From contig JAOALB010000153.1 in assembly GCA_025331125.1 (NCBI GenBank), forward strand, positions 59,432 to 123,431: a DNA stretch of 64,000 bases, read 5' to 3'. Source of the DNA: Mycogone perniciosa. Lineage: Eukaryota; Ascomycota; Sordariomycetes; Hypocreales; Hypocreaceae. Shown in pieces: positions 38,855 through 50,600 of this stretch (positions are counted from its first letter, which is position 1; every line of letters begins with the position of its first letter). The position numbers and the translations under genes were made by a program. A model generated the notes under the pieces. It had not been told where the DNA came from and made no database searches. It saw only the letters and a program-made list of their open reading frames with translations.

Positions 38855-39434
38855 TATTAAAATAATAAGGTTATACTAAACCTTATTTATATATAGCTTT
38901 TAGGAAGCTGTATATAATACAGTAATAAAGAAATAGCTAAAAGTTTAATTAAGTTAATAATAAATAAATAATTGAATTGTAACTAAACTAATAGCTAAAA
39001 AGCTATAGACTATCTAGTATATATACAGTTGGTATAGAAGTAATTATATAAACAATAGCTTTATCTTCTATAATAGTCCTCTAACTAGATAATAGGACTA
39101 TAGTGGCAGAATTAGGTTTATAGCCCTATTCCTATTTTCCGTAAAATTTATTAATATAGGAAATCGGCTAAATCGACTTACAGCTATATAGACAGGAAAC
39201 CATTTTAGTTAAATTTTTCACAATAGCCATTATAGCTATTGTATTAAGTCTAGGGTAGGTGGGATAGCTGGCCCTAGCTTAATTGTTATCGTTGAAGATA
39301 ATAGAGATTTCTTGACTTACATTAAAGTTCCTCTTAAACTCGGTCCTAGCGTCGGGCCTAATTCCGGGTCTAGCCAGAATAGGAAGGTTACCTAAATACA
39401 CTAAAATCCTTCCTTTTAGCCCTCCTTTTTAACA
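38855..39434 (-). repeat. Solo LTR of the 580-bp family
   Basis: 580 bp in minus orientation, with perfect ATACT duplicates at 38850-38854 and 39435-39439. Confidence 0.92.
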
Positions 39435-39959
39435 ATACTATAATTTATAAAACCTTTATTAACTATATTAATACTATTAAAGGGTATTAAAAGCTTAAAG
39501 GAGGATTTAACCTGTTTTAAAGAAAATACTAATTGCTTTAATAAATTAAAATTTAATTAAAATTTAAAAAAAGAAAAGATTTTAAAAGTAACTATAAAAT
39601 TTAATTAAAAGGCAATTAAAAAAATAAAAAAGGCTTTATAAAATTAAGTAAAAACGGATAGCTTATAATAATAGCTTTTATAGCAGTAGTAAAGAAAATA
39701 ATACTTTAATATCCTTAAATTTAATAAATTATAGCTTTTAATATATATTATAGTTTATCTTTATTAAAATTAATAAGTAAATCTATTTAAAATAATATTT
39801 CAAATTAAATATATATACTTATTTAAATAATAAAATAATTAATATAAAATAAATAAATAGTAGCTTAAAATACCTAGTAACAAATATAAATTATTAAAAT
39901 AAAACTATTTAATTATGGCAGTTTTAATAGAAAAAGGATAATTTAATATAAATTAAATA

Positions 39960-40545
39960 TAAAGATATTAATAGTATATATAATAATAATTTTATTTTTA
40001 ATTTCTTTTTTTTATAATATATTCTTTTATTATTTCTTTATACTATTAATATTTACTTTAAAGGATTACTATATCAATACTAGAAAGATTAATAAAATAA
40101 ATATTTTATTAAAATTTACTTTTTTTATTTATAAATACTTATAAAAAAGGTTTTATTAAAGGTAATTAATATATTTAATATATTTATACTCTTTTTTATT
40201 AATTTATATAAAAAAGTTAATTATATATTAAAGTAAGTATTAAATTAAAAAAATATAAAACTATATAAATAAAATAAATAGATTTAGTTTAATAAAAAAT
40301 AACCTATATTCTCTTTTAATATATTACTTTACCTATTATTTTATAGCCGCTAAAGTATAAAAAGGTAACTATTAATTACTTTTAGCTGCAGATATTATAA
40401 TTAAATAATTTACAGTATCTTTTAATCCTTATATTACTTAACTATAGCTTTATAGTTCTATTAAAAGTATAATTCCTATACTTTATTTAAGTTATTGTTA
40501 GTGTATATATATATATATTTAAAGCGCCAATTCCCCCTTAACAAA
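39960..40545 (+). mobile_element. copia-B fragment (protease/pre-integrase region)
   Basis: 40262-40545 aligns along its whole length with 32262-32543, and weaker similarity extends left to about 39960-40080, opposite 31950-32100. It has lost more C/G than the copia-B2 copy. No LTR is attached. It is the last recognisable transposon piece before the change to normal base composition at about 40,870. Confidence 0.7.
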
Positions 40546-41233
40546 GTATATATCTTTTAAAACTATAATATTATAATACCTTTAAGCCTTTTAAAAGTCT
40601 ATCAATAATTAATTAACTAAAAATAATAGTATATAATACTATACTTTTATAAGCCTATAAATTAATTAATAATCTTAAACTAAACTTAAAGGCTTTATTA
40701 AAAAAGGAATTACCCCTTTATAAATATTTATACTATTTTAAAAAATATAAAAATAAAGACCTTTATAGGCCTTTAATAATTAAATAATAATATTTATTAT
40801 ATATTTAACACTACAACAGCACTATATAGTCTACGTAATAGCTAAAGTCTTTTAATTATAAATCTTTACTTTTTTCTCTTTTTTTTTATATTACACTAGC
40901 CCCCCCTAGGTACTCCCCTTTTATTGTATAATAGATAGATAGATAGCTTCAGATTGATAGTCGCTAAGCGCCTAATGCCCCCCTGGGAGGCGAGAACTGC
41001 TAGAGCAGTCACGTGGCGTTAAACAATCAAATCAAATCATTGGTCGATAGGCATGTCACCATCCTTGACAGCCTCAGCCTTGGTAGGGAATCACACACCG
41101 AACATCACACCGATGCATGGCTGCATACCGAGGTTTTCAGGCGCAGAGCATTGCACAACCATAAAAACAACGCCACGATCAGCACATGTGTAGCTCTCAG
41201 GTAGGTAGTATGTGACTTTCTCCCCGCCTTTCT
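40546..41233. other. Compartment boundary and 3' flank of the PaiB-like gene
   Basis: To about 40,870 the DNA is A+T-rich and featureless. Composition then changes within about 100 bp to a normal level. A short (ATAG)4 microsatellite lies at 40931-40946. No gene is visible; a 63-codon frame at 41013 has no support. Confidence 0.6.
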
Positions 41234-42010
41234 TCACAGCTTCTGATTCTTCTGGATCTCCCTGCACTCCTCCACAAGGCCCGCTACTTTGCTTCCAATC
41301 TCCGTTCCTAGCCTCTGGAAGCCCTTGATGACTCCGGCCTTATCTCCATCGCCCATTTCTTGGCTCATCTTGAACTTACCGCCTATGTGGCTAATCTCAA
41401 TCTCGATTCCGATAATGGCCTTCTTCATGATGTCGACGTATTTGGCGGGCGCATCAGACACCTTCCAGGGCCCGGGATTGTCGTCCTGGCCATCGTACCC
41501 CATGGTTGTTGTCTCGTTGAACTGAGACAAGGCGTCGATTTGCGAGTCGAGGAAGGCCGATGCCTCCTCTGAGCTTGCATCCACATAGCAGGTCGCCTTG
41601 CCGTATACTTGCACGGCAGCGTAGTTCCAAGTAGGTACGACCTTGGCCGTCGTGGGCTTGGTCTCGGTGTAGAACTTGGGTGTCACGTAGTGCTGGACTG
41701 GAGAAGTGAACATGACCAAGACATCTTGCTGAAGCGTCTTGGTAGGCTTCCCCGCAGCCTCTTGCGCTTTGAGCTCCTCGATGATGGCCTTGCTCTGTGG
41801 GTTGGCGCGTGCCATGTGGCACCTCAATCGGCCCAATCCGGTCTCGCTCGCCTCATCTTCGATGTCTAATACGAAAGGAATGTGACTGGATTGGATGAAT
41901 GGGAACGAAGGCGACTGAATAGCAGTGGTGAAGAGGCCCAGCGGATTCTCGCGGATTAAGCGTCGCAGGACGCGGAGATCGGTCTCTGCATGAACCCCTC
42001 GTAGATACAT
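41234..42010 (-). CDS. PaiB-like FMN-binding protein
   Basis: A single-exon gene of 258 residues. It belongs to the PaiB/FMN_bind_2 family, split-barrel flavin-binding proteins; the bacterial founder is a negative regulator of sporulation and protease genes, and the fungal members have no established role. Visible family blocks: N-terminal MYLRGVHAE, 'SHIPFVLD' near residue 42, 'HMARANPQ' at 65-72, 'HYVTPKFYTETKP' near 107-119, 'PTWNYAAVQVYGKA' near 126-139, and the C-terminal 'GKFKMSQE' block. The frame is open upstream to 42094, but a TATATAA box at 42117-42123 puts the transcript start near 42090, so the ATG at 42010, which also matches the family start, is preferred. No lesion is seen. 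Confidence 0.88.
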   Translation of the reverse strand: MYLRGVHAETDLRVLRRLIRENPLGLFTTAIQSPSFPFIQSSHIPFVLDIEDEASETGLGRLRCHMARANPQSKAIIEELKAQEAAGKPTKTLQQDVLVMFTSPVQHYVTPKFYTETKPTTAKVVPTWNYAAVQVYGKATCYVDASSEEASAFLDSQIDALSQFNETTTMGYDGQDDNPGPWKVSDAPAKYVDIMKKAIIGIEIEISHIGGKFKMSQEMGDGDKAGVIKGFQRLGTEIGSKVAGLVEECREIQKNQKL

Positions 42011-42116
42011 CTTGGTGTGCTTGGCTGTTGGCCGGAATGTATGAAGTATGTGTCTTGAGATTGTGATTGCAAGATGCGCGTCACTCTGCCTCACCTTTCA
42101 TCTCAAAGCAAGAGCC

Positions 42117-42123
42117 TTATATA
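42117..42123 (-). promoter_or_regulatory. TATA box of the PaiB-like gene
   Basis: Minus-strand TATATAA, about 107 bp before the preferred ATG at 42010. It is too close (about 23 bp) to the alternative upstream ATG at 42094 for that codon to be used. Confidence 0.5.
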
Positions 42124-42596
42124 CGTGAAGTAGCAGATTCAGTGGAGCATTGAAGGATGTAAGGGGTCAGTCAAGACTGATTCCTCATCACGAGCTACTC
42201 CGAGGTCGGGAAAATGCGAGTATGATGCGTCTTCCCCAGAGTCGGCTCGGTTTAAAGTTAGGTAAGCTCGCTGAGAGTTGCTTCATATGGCCAAGTGTCC
42301 TATGTCGGAAGACAATCATCTTTCGCATCATTGGTGCAAGCCTCTAATGCAATGCAAGACGGTGGGCCTGGTCTAGTCGCAGTAGTATCTCCGCTGCTAA
42401 GCGGCCTTGGCCTCAGTCGTCGGTGATAATGCATCCAGAATGGAATCATTTGCGGCATCTCTTCTATGGCTTTTCCACGTTCTATCTGGCCTCTTCTAAA
42501 AAATTATCCTGAACAATAATCGGAAACAAACGGTCGCCTGTGCATACCATAATCATCACTTACCGGGAATTCCTATTCATGAAATAAAGGCAATAG

Positions 42597-44938
42597 TCAT
42601 TCGTGTGCCCTAGTGGAATTGTCCCATCCCCATTCCTCCCGCAAGTTGGCAATTCTGTATGCCGTCGAGAACCCGGTTTCTTGTTGTATGCTTACAAGGA
42701 GATGAGCCAATGTAGCCCTTTGTTCCTGTGTTTCCAAACAGAGTCCTGCCAGATGCAAAGGTTGTACCATGTGGAGTCGAACGGGGTCGTTTACTCGTCC
42801 GAGGGATATTGAACATATCTCGCTAGCGTGCCCATCAATCTGGGCAGAAAGTTGCCGATATGCATCGAGTCGTTTGGAAACATACCGCGAATATGACTCC
42901 GAGACGCCATGGTTGAGTGGTTTGTGGAGTAACAGCAGAAGCTGTGCGAAATGGTACAAAACCACGGCTGTCGCGCACATGGAGTTGCTGTAAAATAATT
43001 CTGGAAATGGATTTTGAATCGCGGGGTCACCCTCATCAGCTCCTTTCTGTGGTAGAACTATTCTCATGTACGGCTCGAAGGTGTCTGGCAACGCCGCACA
43101 CCAATCCTCAAGATGCTGTTGGATATCTTCCCAACATTCAGGGCCAAAGGGTGATCGGGGATTTGTTCTGGAGGTATCGCATAGGGAATTGTTAGCAGTA
43201 CAATTATGTCCCCCCCTCTCGGCTGCGATATACATGAGAGTCTTCAAAATGATCCAGGTCAACGTTCTGCATGCAACCGTTTCCGTCATCTGAGGTCGCT
43301 CGTTGATTCCGTTGCTGATGCACAAGGACTCTGGTAGATATATCCCGTTAATAGCCCGTATTGGCAATCCCGCAGCTTTCCAAAGATTCGGATTGTTCAT
43401 GTCAAGCCGCGGTGAGGTTTGCTCGGCATATGAAGTGATCCAGTCAATGTAGGCGACGTTCCAAAATGCAGCTTGAAAGGCCCTCGTGTCGAGGCTCTGC
43501 GGGTCGTTCCGGTCATTTGTATCAATGCAGTCAAGAAGCTCATTAAGATTAAGAGTGAGCAAATGCTGAGCCCCGGACATGTGCCTTAGTAACAGTCATG
43601 TCAACCAATCAGTCTCGTAAAGGAATCTATATATGGGCTCACTTAGAAACCTCTTCTTTGCAATTGTCAAGCGACTCATAAAAGAGAAAAATCGATATTG
43701 CTACTAAAAGATCATCCACAATCTTCTGCGAGGGTTGACTATCGTCGATCTGGCGCCGCTTGTATGATGGAGTTACTGCAGAATGTAGACTGAGAGTTGA
43801 CAGAGAGGAGGATTCAGCAACCGACGATGGTGTTTGCCCTGATGGTGTGGGTGTGGTGGCAGAACTGCCATCGTGCAATGTTTGCAAGGATCTCATCATA
43901 TACCCAATGGCTTTATCGTAGAAACTAGCTGCTTTGTAGAACCAGTCAATGTCAGGAGTATCGCAATACTTCTCTAACATTGATTGGCTAGGTATTTGGT
44001 TGCTCGGAGAGACCGGTTCTCGCTTGGTTTTACCAAACTGTTTGGCGGCTATCGCAGCCAATGAATTCTGCAGCAACGCGCTTCGAACTGCTTTTATTGG
44101 AACGACGTGCCCGAAATACCGCCCAACATCGAAGACGTCTAAACATGGACTGATCCGCTCGGCGAAATATCTGATAAGGTACGATGTTTCATGATCTGTC
44201 TCATTCACGGAATCCGATATAGGTCGGACTTGTTCGGGGTCTGACATTCCCGCATCGGTGCTGAACCCAGAGTCAGGGGAGAAGTCGTCGGCATTCATGT
44301 CACTGAGCCATGAGAGGGTTGGCCCCTGAGAATCGTGAACATCGTTGATCAAGGGCGCGGAAGGGATGAATCCACAGCAGTTTCTCGGGTCGGCGTAGTA
44401 GCTTTGGATGTCAATATCGAAGAAATCAGCTTCGAAATCCGAGTCCGGAATACCCTCAGCAGCCACATGGGTATCTATGGGCGCTTGATGGCTGCTAATA
44501 GAAGCATCGTCGAGTTTACCGAGATCATCTGATATAGTGTCATGTTGAAGGAGGAAGCTGACACTGCTAGTGACCGCCGGCTGAACCGGATCTTCATCAT
44601 TTTGGTTGGGTGATGGCCCGGGATTCTGAGGTCTGGATGTTAGAGGGCTGTTATGATCGCCTGGGCCACCTTGGAAGCTTGATACAGAGAACTTTCTGCG
44701 GAGATTCTGGCCCTCATCGAGGAATCTGCGAAGATGATTGTAGCCAGGACATTCTTGAGTCGACTTCTCACAACGTATGCAGCCTGGCAGGCGTTTGTCG
44801 CACTATTAATAATTATTACATGAGCCAAGGAGAGCAAAGCCCCCCTGGGCCCTGATGCCGTTTGGAACTGGGGGACGTGGAACATACCTTGACGCGACGT
44901 TTCCTGCAGCGTGTACACGGCACAGTGGACACCTCCAT
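42597..44938 (-). CDS. Zn(II)2Cys6 fungal transcription factor
   Basis: Three exons on the minus strand: 44888-44938, 43643-44802 and 42597-43584, joined by introns 44803-44887 (GTATGT...AATAG) and 43585-43642 (GTGAGC...CTAAG). The joined frame is exactly 733 codons (732 residues). The binuclear zinc cluster is complete and split by intron 1 just before its third cysteine: C8, C11, C18, C25, C28, C35 (CX2CX6CX6CX2CX6C), followed by 'CPGYNHLRRFLDEG', which resembles the acr-2/ARCA subgroup of regulators. Residues about 40-190 are low-complexity and acidic; from about 200 the protein reads as a fungal-specific regulatory (middle homology) domain. The target is unknown. It points away from the MOSC gene, with a 621-bp shared upstream region. 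The frame is intact. Confidence 0.87.
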
Positions 44939-45559
44939 CAGCAATCAAATGAGGCCCAATGCCCAGACCCTCATATATCAACTGTATCGGAATGCATCCA
45001 CGACGACCCCAGCCAAAGCACGGGTGAGTTTGCAGTTTGGTCAGTGCTTACCAATCAATACCTCGCTGACAACAGCCTGATCTAGACTAGTCAGCGGAAG
45101 AGAGGATAAGATTAATCCGAGATGGGTCCGGGTAAACTCTGCCTAACAGCCCTCTGCCGATCCTCAACGCCGACTGGCAGTTTTGTTTCGAGTTCGCGTC
45201 CTCAAAGATCATATTGACAATATTACTGACATATCGCAAGAACGATTCTCCTTTCGTTTCGGATTCTCATCTTTTGGCCTTGATCTACAGTTTATGATGA
45301 CGCAAGACAGACAGGTGATTAATCTGGTCTTAGTAAGCAGTTGTCACAAAACGCGAATTGCCCCATTGTCTGGGTGGTGAGATCCTCTGATTCCTCACTC
45401 ACCTCGAACTAGGCCATGCCGAGCATGGGTTGGAGGCGTCGTCTGTGCAGCCAAAGCCAATGACCCAGCAATATGAAAATCCAGCGGGTACGATGATTTT
45501 AATATCCTTATGTTTCTACATCCCACCTGTCCTTCTACTTCGGCATCAATAATAGAAAA
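44939..45559. promoter_or_regulatory. Divergent intergenic region between the Zn2Cys6 regulator and the MOSC gene
   Basis: 621 bp between two divergently transcribed starts (44938 on minus, 45560 on plus). No TATA box, palindrome or repeat stands out; small frames in it have no coding support. Confidence 0.45.
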
Positions 45560-46796
45560 ATGCCCTCAATCTGGCTCCATCGTGCTAACCTTGAGTTCAC
45601 ACATCAGCTATTCATTTATCCAGTGAAGTCAATACTACCAACCGAGGTGTCGATTGCCGAAGTTACAAGTGAGGGATTTCGGTTTGACCGACAGTATGTC
45701 CTAATCAAGGACCCGCAAGACCACTCAGCTCGTTGGGTAGAACATCTCACCATCAAGACAACATTTCAGTTGGCTCTCTTCCAACCATCCATCGATGATG
45801 ACTGGTCCAAATTGACCATTAAGCACACACTGGCTCGGCCTGAATCATCAATTACTATCCCACTGACTCCATCGCCCTTATCCTGTCTCCAAGCCAAATC
45901 CTACCGGGTTAGTATTTTCGGAACTGAAGCTCCTGGTATCGACATGGGGGAGGGTCCAGCAGCCTTCTTTAGTAAACACCTTGGCATGCCTGCGAGGCTA
46001 CTATTTATATCTGGGAATGGCAGGCGTGAAATCCCAGGGGCTGCTTTCATTCCAAAGCAGCGCATTACGTCCTTGACCATTCAGACAGGAGACAGTCTTC
46101 AGCCTCAGAGAATTCGCTTTGCAGATGCTGCTCCGTTTCTTGTCACAACGACGGCCTCTGAGGAGGAGGTTCGGTCGAGGCTTCCGGAGGCCAACCGACA
46201 AGAAGACGTTATAATACGCCTTCGTCCAAACATCCATATCGACGTTGGCTCTTCAAGCGCATGGGATGAGGATAATTGGAGGGAAATTACTGTTTTGTCG
46301 GAAAATCCCAATGTACCAAAAGCCATTATCCGCTGTGTTTTCACAACAGCCCGTTGTTTGAGTCTGAATGTGGACTTGAAAACCGGCGAACCCGCACCGA
46401 GAGATCAGCAGCTCTACGGTCTTCTAGCCAAAGATAGACGGGTAAACAAGTCATTTCCCCGTATGTGCCCTTGTCTTCACATTTGAGCTGTTCATGAAAT
46501 TGATGTACAGTGGAAGACAAACCTGTTTTTGGCCAATATGCCTTTGCCGCCCCCAATGGCGCAACACTGAGAGTTGGAGATGAGATTCGAATCACTCAGA
46601 GAGTAGCAGATCGTCCAGTACGATCACAGCAGGTAATTAGTCCCGAACGCGACAATTTAGTTCACGAGACTGATAATTTCAGTTGCCCAGGATTGAGAGA
46701 CCTCATAATATCACTGCTTTGGCAAGCCCTGAGTCAGCACTTTGCCAGGAGGGTGCCATAAATTCGAGCAATGGAGTAACGGGAACGGCTAGTTAA
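45560..46796 (+). CDS. MOSC-domain protein (MOSC_N plus MOSC, mARC/YcbX-like)
   Basis: Exons 45560-46460, 46511-46632 and 46683-46796, with introns 46461-46510 (GTATGT...TACAG) and 46633-46682 (GTAATT...TTCAG), give about 378 residues. The N-terminal beta-barrel domain shows 'LFIYPVKSI' at residues about 17-25 and 'FRFDRQYVLI'. The C-terminal MOSC domain shows 'RIRFADAAPFLV', 'LRPNIHID' and the cysteine-bearing 'CVFTTARCLSLNVD...TGE', where the family's molybdenum-cofactor cysteine lies. MOSC proteins reduce N-hydroxylated or similar nitrogen substrates or carry sulfur; the substrate here is unknown. If the last intron is not removed, the frame instead stops at 46761. Nothing suggests inactivation. 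Confidence 0.85.
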
Positions 46797-48413
46797 CCTG
46801 ATAGCATCACCCCTTCGCCTGGCTGTCCTTGTTTATATAACCTGGAGGGGAGAAGGGACCGAAATATATTCAGGGATAGTGATCCGTTCTCTATCAAATA
46901 GTTAAGAATTACGCATTTGCCGTGTATCAAAAAGTCTTGCGGGGAGATCTTTCAGGGGACATGGTTCTTCAGACATCGACGGGAGAGATGAATAGAGCTG
47001 GAATTCAGGTGCCTTTTGACCCGTATAGTGAAATGAATCTGCTGACTATACGATCCGCTTTACGGGACAGTTCTGACATACCACTATTTAAAGGTTTCTC
47101 TCTCTACGGACTTTTGTTTAAGCGCATGCTGCAGAGTTTCCTCCCCCCCGGTGCTATAAAACCTCCAGAAAGACTCTTGTAGCAGCACAGAAGGGACGGG
47201 TCCCCTCGAAGAAGGAGTTACGATTCCTGATCGATGGTCTTCACCCAGGATACTCCTTGTCTTGGATTCTCTTTCGTATCGTATTATTCATTATGTAAGT
47301 GTCATACTCCAATGTGACTCCATCTGTGATATCGCAACATTCCCTCTTGAGGCAGCAAGTCAGCTCGATCGACCGCCTTCGCCTCAATTGATTCCAAACA
47401 ATAATAGCCTTGGGTCTGCTATGAGGTGCAGTAATCAAAAGGATGTTAAAATGTTAAAATGCGGCCTCCCAATATGGAAAATAGGGGCAACTCCCCGCTT
47501 CTTCGTCCATGGTGATCCCCTTCTGCTGCTAGTCCTGAAAGAGAAGCCGTCGGCGAGCATGCCGAGCTTTTATAAATCCTCCGAAGTTCCAAAGCTCTCA
47601 TCTCTTACGTAACGGGAGAAGCCGAATAGGAGTGGATCTCACTTCCTTCTATATGCATTGTTTGACACTCCCATGATTCTATAAAGATGGGATACAAACA
47701 GTTGATTTTGACTTGGTATTAATTAATACCGACTTGACAGAATTCTTTACTTGTCTTTGAAGTATACGATTATACCACCTTGTAAAAAATATTCAGGGGA
47801 TTTTCATCGCGGATAACCTCAGGAGTGATTGTAAGAACGGAGAAGCTCCGCAGTGATATATACACTCTTAACTGCAGACTGGGATCATTAGCTGGTCACG
47901 TCAAATGTTCCAGGACGGCAACACTTGGTGGAGCCGGGTGAGATGGATGTTGTTGGCAAAGACATGGAGTGGATATGACCGGGGGAATGCGGCGGATATG
48001 CATTTTGAGCAAAACTTGACCCTGGACTTACGAAAAAATTAAACTACTTGTTTTCGCTCTTCTGCCTATAAAGATAAGCCTGGACCTATGAAGCGAATAT
48101 TGAAAATTCAGCTTCTGTGAGGTATCACATTTCACCAAGACTACCACAATTTCAGTCTAGAAAATCCACGCAGAGAAATGTCATGATACTACCGCACGGT
48201 AGAAAATGAGGTTAGTGTCTAAAGACCAAGTACTGATGTAAGAGAGAAGAAATACATATAAAACTAGTAGAAGAATGCTGCCTACGACTGTAGTAGCGTC
48301 GTTTCTGTTAGTTATTCCAAACCCAATTCACGGATCGCAGTTCTTCTCACCCTTCCATGGTAGCCAAAAAAAGTCCCAACATCCTCCAGAATGACCCTTC
48401 TACAATATCCTAT
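46797..48413. other. Intergenic region, no supported gene
   Basis: About 1.6 kb between the convergent 3' ends of the MOSC gene and the sugar transporter. Short frames occur (for example 46922-47182 and 47262-47612) but none starts well, shows a family motif or has splice-supported extensions. Confidence 0.5.
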
Positions 48414-50600
48414 TCAGCCGGTTGCTACCTGCTTGGAGTCCGAGCTGAAAGACCCTTCATCATTCCGCACTTCTGGTCTCCTCTCCCTAGAATCCACGTG
48501 CTCGGCTGTAACATCGTACAACTCTGGGAACGGGTCCACATCTCGTCGCAAAGCATACTTATTAACATACCATGGCAATTTTCGCAAGTAATACCCGCCA
48601 TGGTCCCTGTTTTTGACACTGAAGACCTCGTCCAGCTCCTCCAGGGTCAGACCCTTTGTCTCGGGCAGGAAGAAGTAGGTGAAGATCCAGCCGAAAATGT
48701 TCCAAGCTGCGTACCAGCAAAACGCACCGGTATTGCCGTATACGTCGACAAGCATAAGCCAGGTGAAGCTGATGATGAAGTTGAAGCCCCAAGTAATGGC
48801 CGTACTAGACGCCATACCAATATCCCGAATGTGCAGCGGGAAGGCCTCAGCACTATAGGTGAACGGAACTGGACCCTCGCCTGGAGAGTATACGGCCATG
48901 AAAAGGTACAGACCAGTTGTGATACATGCTAGTCGAGCTTGTTGATCCTCAATATAGAATGAGAATCCGGTGAAAAACAGGCATATTGACATAAGAGGGA
49001 ATGTGACGAGCAGCAGGTTGCGTCGACCGAAAGTGTCAATAGTGTAGATGGCAGGAATAGCAAATATCCAGTTGATCAAACCGCCACCCATGGAAGCTAG
49101 CAAGGCCTCAGAACGGGTGTAGTCAGCTGCCTGGAAGATCGAAGTCGAGTAGTAAGCAATAACATTGACGCCACAGAATTGTTGCATAAGCTATATCCTC
49201 ATTTGTTAGCACATTGGAGACTTCTGAATTTAGTTTGTTCTTGGGTTCCTACCATGCAGAACCAGGCGCTCTGAGCAGCCCGACGATTACGGCGCACCAT
49301 GAAGAACTCCTTAAACAAGTTTCGCCCCTCGCGCTCGCTTTGTTCGATTTGAAGAAGTTTGTGTGCGTAATACATGTCGCGAGTAGCCTGGATAGGATGG
49401 TTGCGCAGTCGCCGCATCGAATTGAATGCCCTGTCGTATCGGCCTTTCTCCATATACCACCTTGGACTTTCAGGACAGAAGTAGACTTGTAGCATGACGA
49501 TGAGAGGTGGAATTGAGGTAGAGCCTAGCATCCATCTCCACTGGGAATTCTCGCCGAGGAAATCGACATTCTGAAACGCAACAGAGGCAACGTAACCTAG
49601 GCAAATACCAAATGCCGTCCACATCTTTTTAAATATTAGTGACCATAAAGGAAATAGAAGAAAAAGGTGGTCAATGGCAAAAGATTAGGTTAGTGTTATA
49701 GATGCCTCACCTGCCACATCATTGTAAGGGCTCCACGAATGCTCTTTGGTGTAGATTCAGCCGAGTAGACTGGAGTGGTACTGGATTTTGCACCAACAGC
49801 AAAGCCAAGCATGAGCCGAGCAGCAAGCAGATTCCCAAAGCTGACCATGGTCGTTAGAGGCTTCGTTGTAAGCATTAAACATGATGGAACACTTACGAGT
49901 TTGCGACTGCCATCCAGATGCCAGTGATGACAGACATGAAGCAGGAGAAGAAAATTGTAAATCTTCGGCCACCGATCCTATTGAGAATTGGATTGCTCCA
50001 GCAACCAAGGAGTGCCGAACACAAGTAGGGAGCTCCATTCATGAGGCCACGCATCATGGAGTTTTCGATGTTGAATTCCTCGTAGTAGTATTCCTATCGC
50101 AACGACCGTCAACAAATGTGGGCTCACCAGCCATGTCATTCCACTGGGGCGATGATACCAACCTGAGCACCGTTCACAGCCGTCTGATCCATCCCCTGAA
50201 CAATAGCTGACCCGGCACACAGCGTGCAGAGAAAGTAGAGCATGAAGGGCTGGTGCCAACGATGTGTGACTTCCTTTCGAAGGATCGCCTTCTCTTCTTC
50301 AGTGATCTCATCAATGTTTTCAAAGCCGCCGTCGTTGTTGGCCACTTGGGCGAGCAATGCTCCCTTTCGAAAGAATTCTCGATTCTCGCCAAGACCTTTT
50401 TCGTCCACAAAGCCATCGACGTCGGCAAGGACCTCCTCCTTGGTCATGCCCACCAATGGGTTGCGGAGTAGAGCTGCGGTAGAGGCCCTGCGGTCAGACT
50501 TCTCTCGGTCCGCATTTGAGCCATTGTTTGCTGAGTTTCCACGCTCAGGATACCCATCACCGCTTCCAGGGGCCTCTATATTCGCTGATGGAGTGGGCAT
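48414..50600 (-). CDS. MFS sugar/polyol transporter (SP family)
   Basis: Five exons on the minus strand: 50163-50600, 49897-50093, 49711-49840, 49253-49624 and 48414-49190. Introns are 56-86 nt with GT-AG ends, and the frame joins without a stop to 637 residues. Sugar-porter signatures are clear: 'GRR' in the first loop repeat, 'PESPRWYMEKGRYDRA' before the central loop, 'QQFCGVNVIAYYS' at the start of exon 5, 'GRRNLLL' and 'PETKG' near the C-terminus. The N-terminus is unusually long (about 125 residues before the first membrane helix) and hydrophilic; it resembles fungal quinate/inositol/polyol-type porters with such extensions. It would import a sugar or polyol by proton symport at the plasma membrane; the substrate cannot be told. 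The gene is intact. Confidence 0.9.

Noticed and set aside
1..40870. CRISPR, tRNA clusters or centromere-type satellite
   Set aside because: The repeats are LTRs with target duplications or two-copy tandems; no regularly spaced array, satellite or tRNA cloverleaf was seen. A centromere cannot be excluded from sequence alone but nothing specific supports it.
41289..41869. Several overlapping frames opposite or out of phase with the PaiB-like gene
   Set aside because: Shadows of a clearly recognisable coding frame on the minus strand.
46922..47182. 86-codon plus-strand frame after the MOSC gene
   Set aside because: Begins with GTG, has no family motif and no splice-supported extension.
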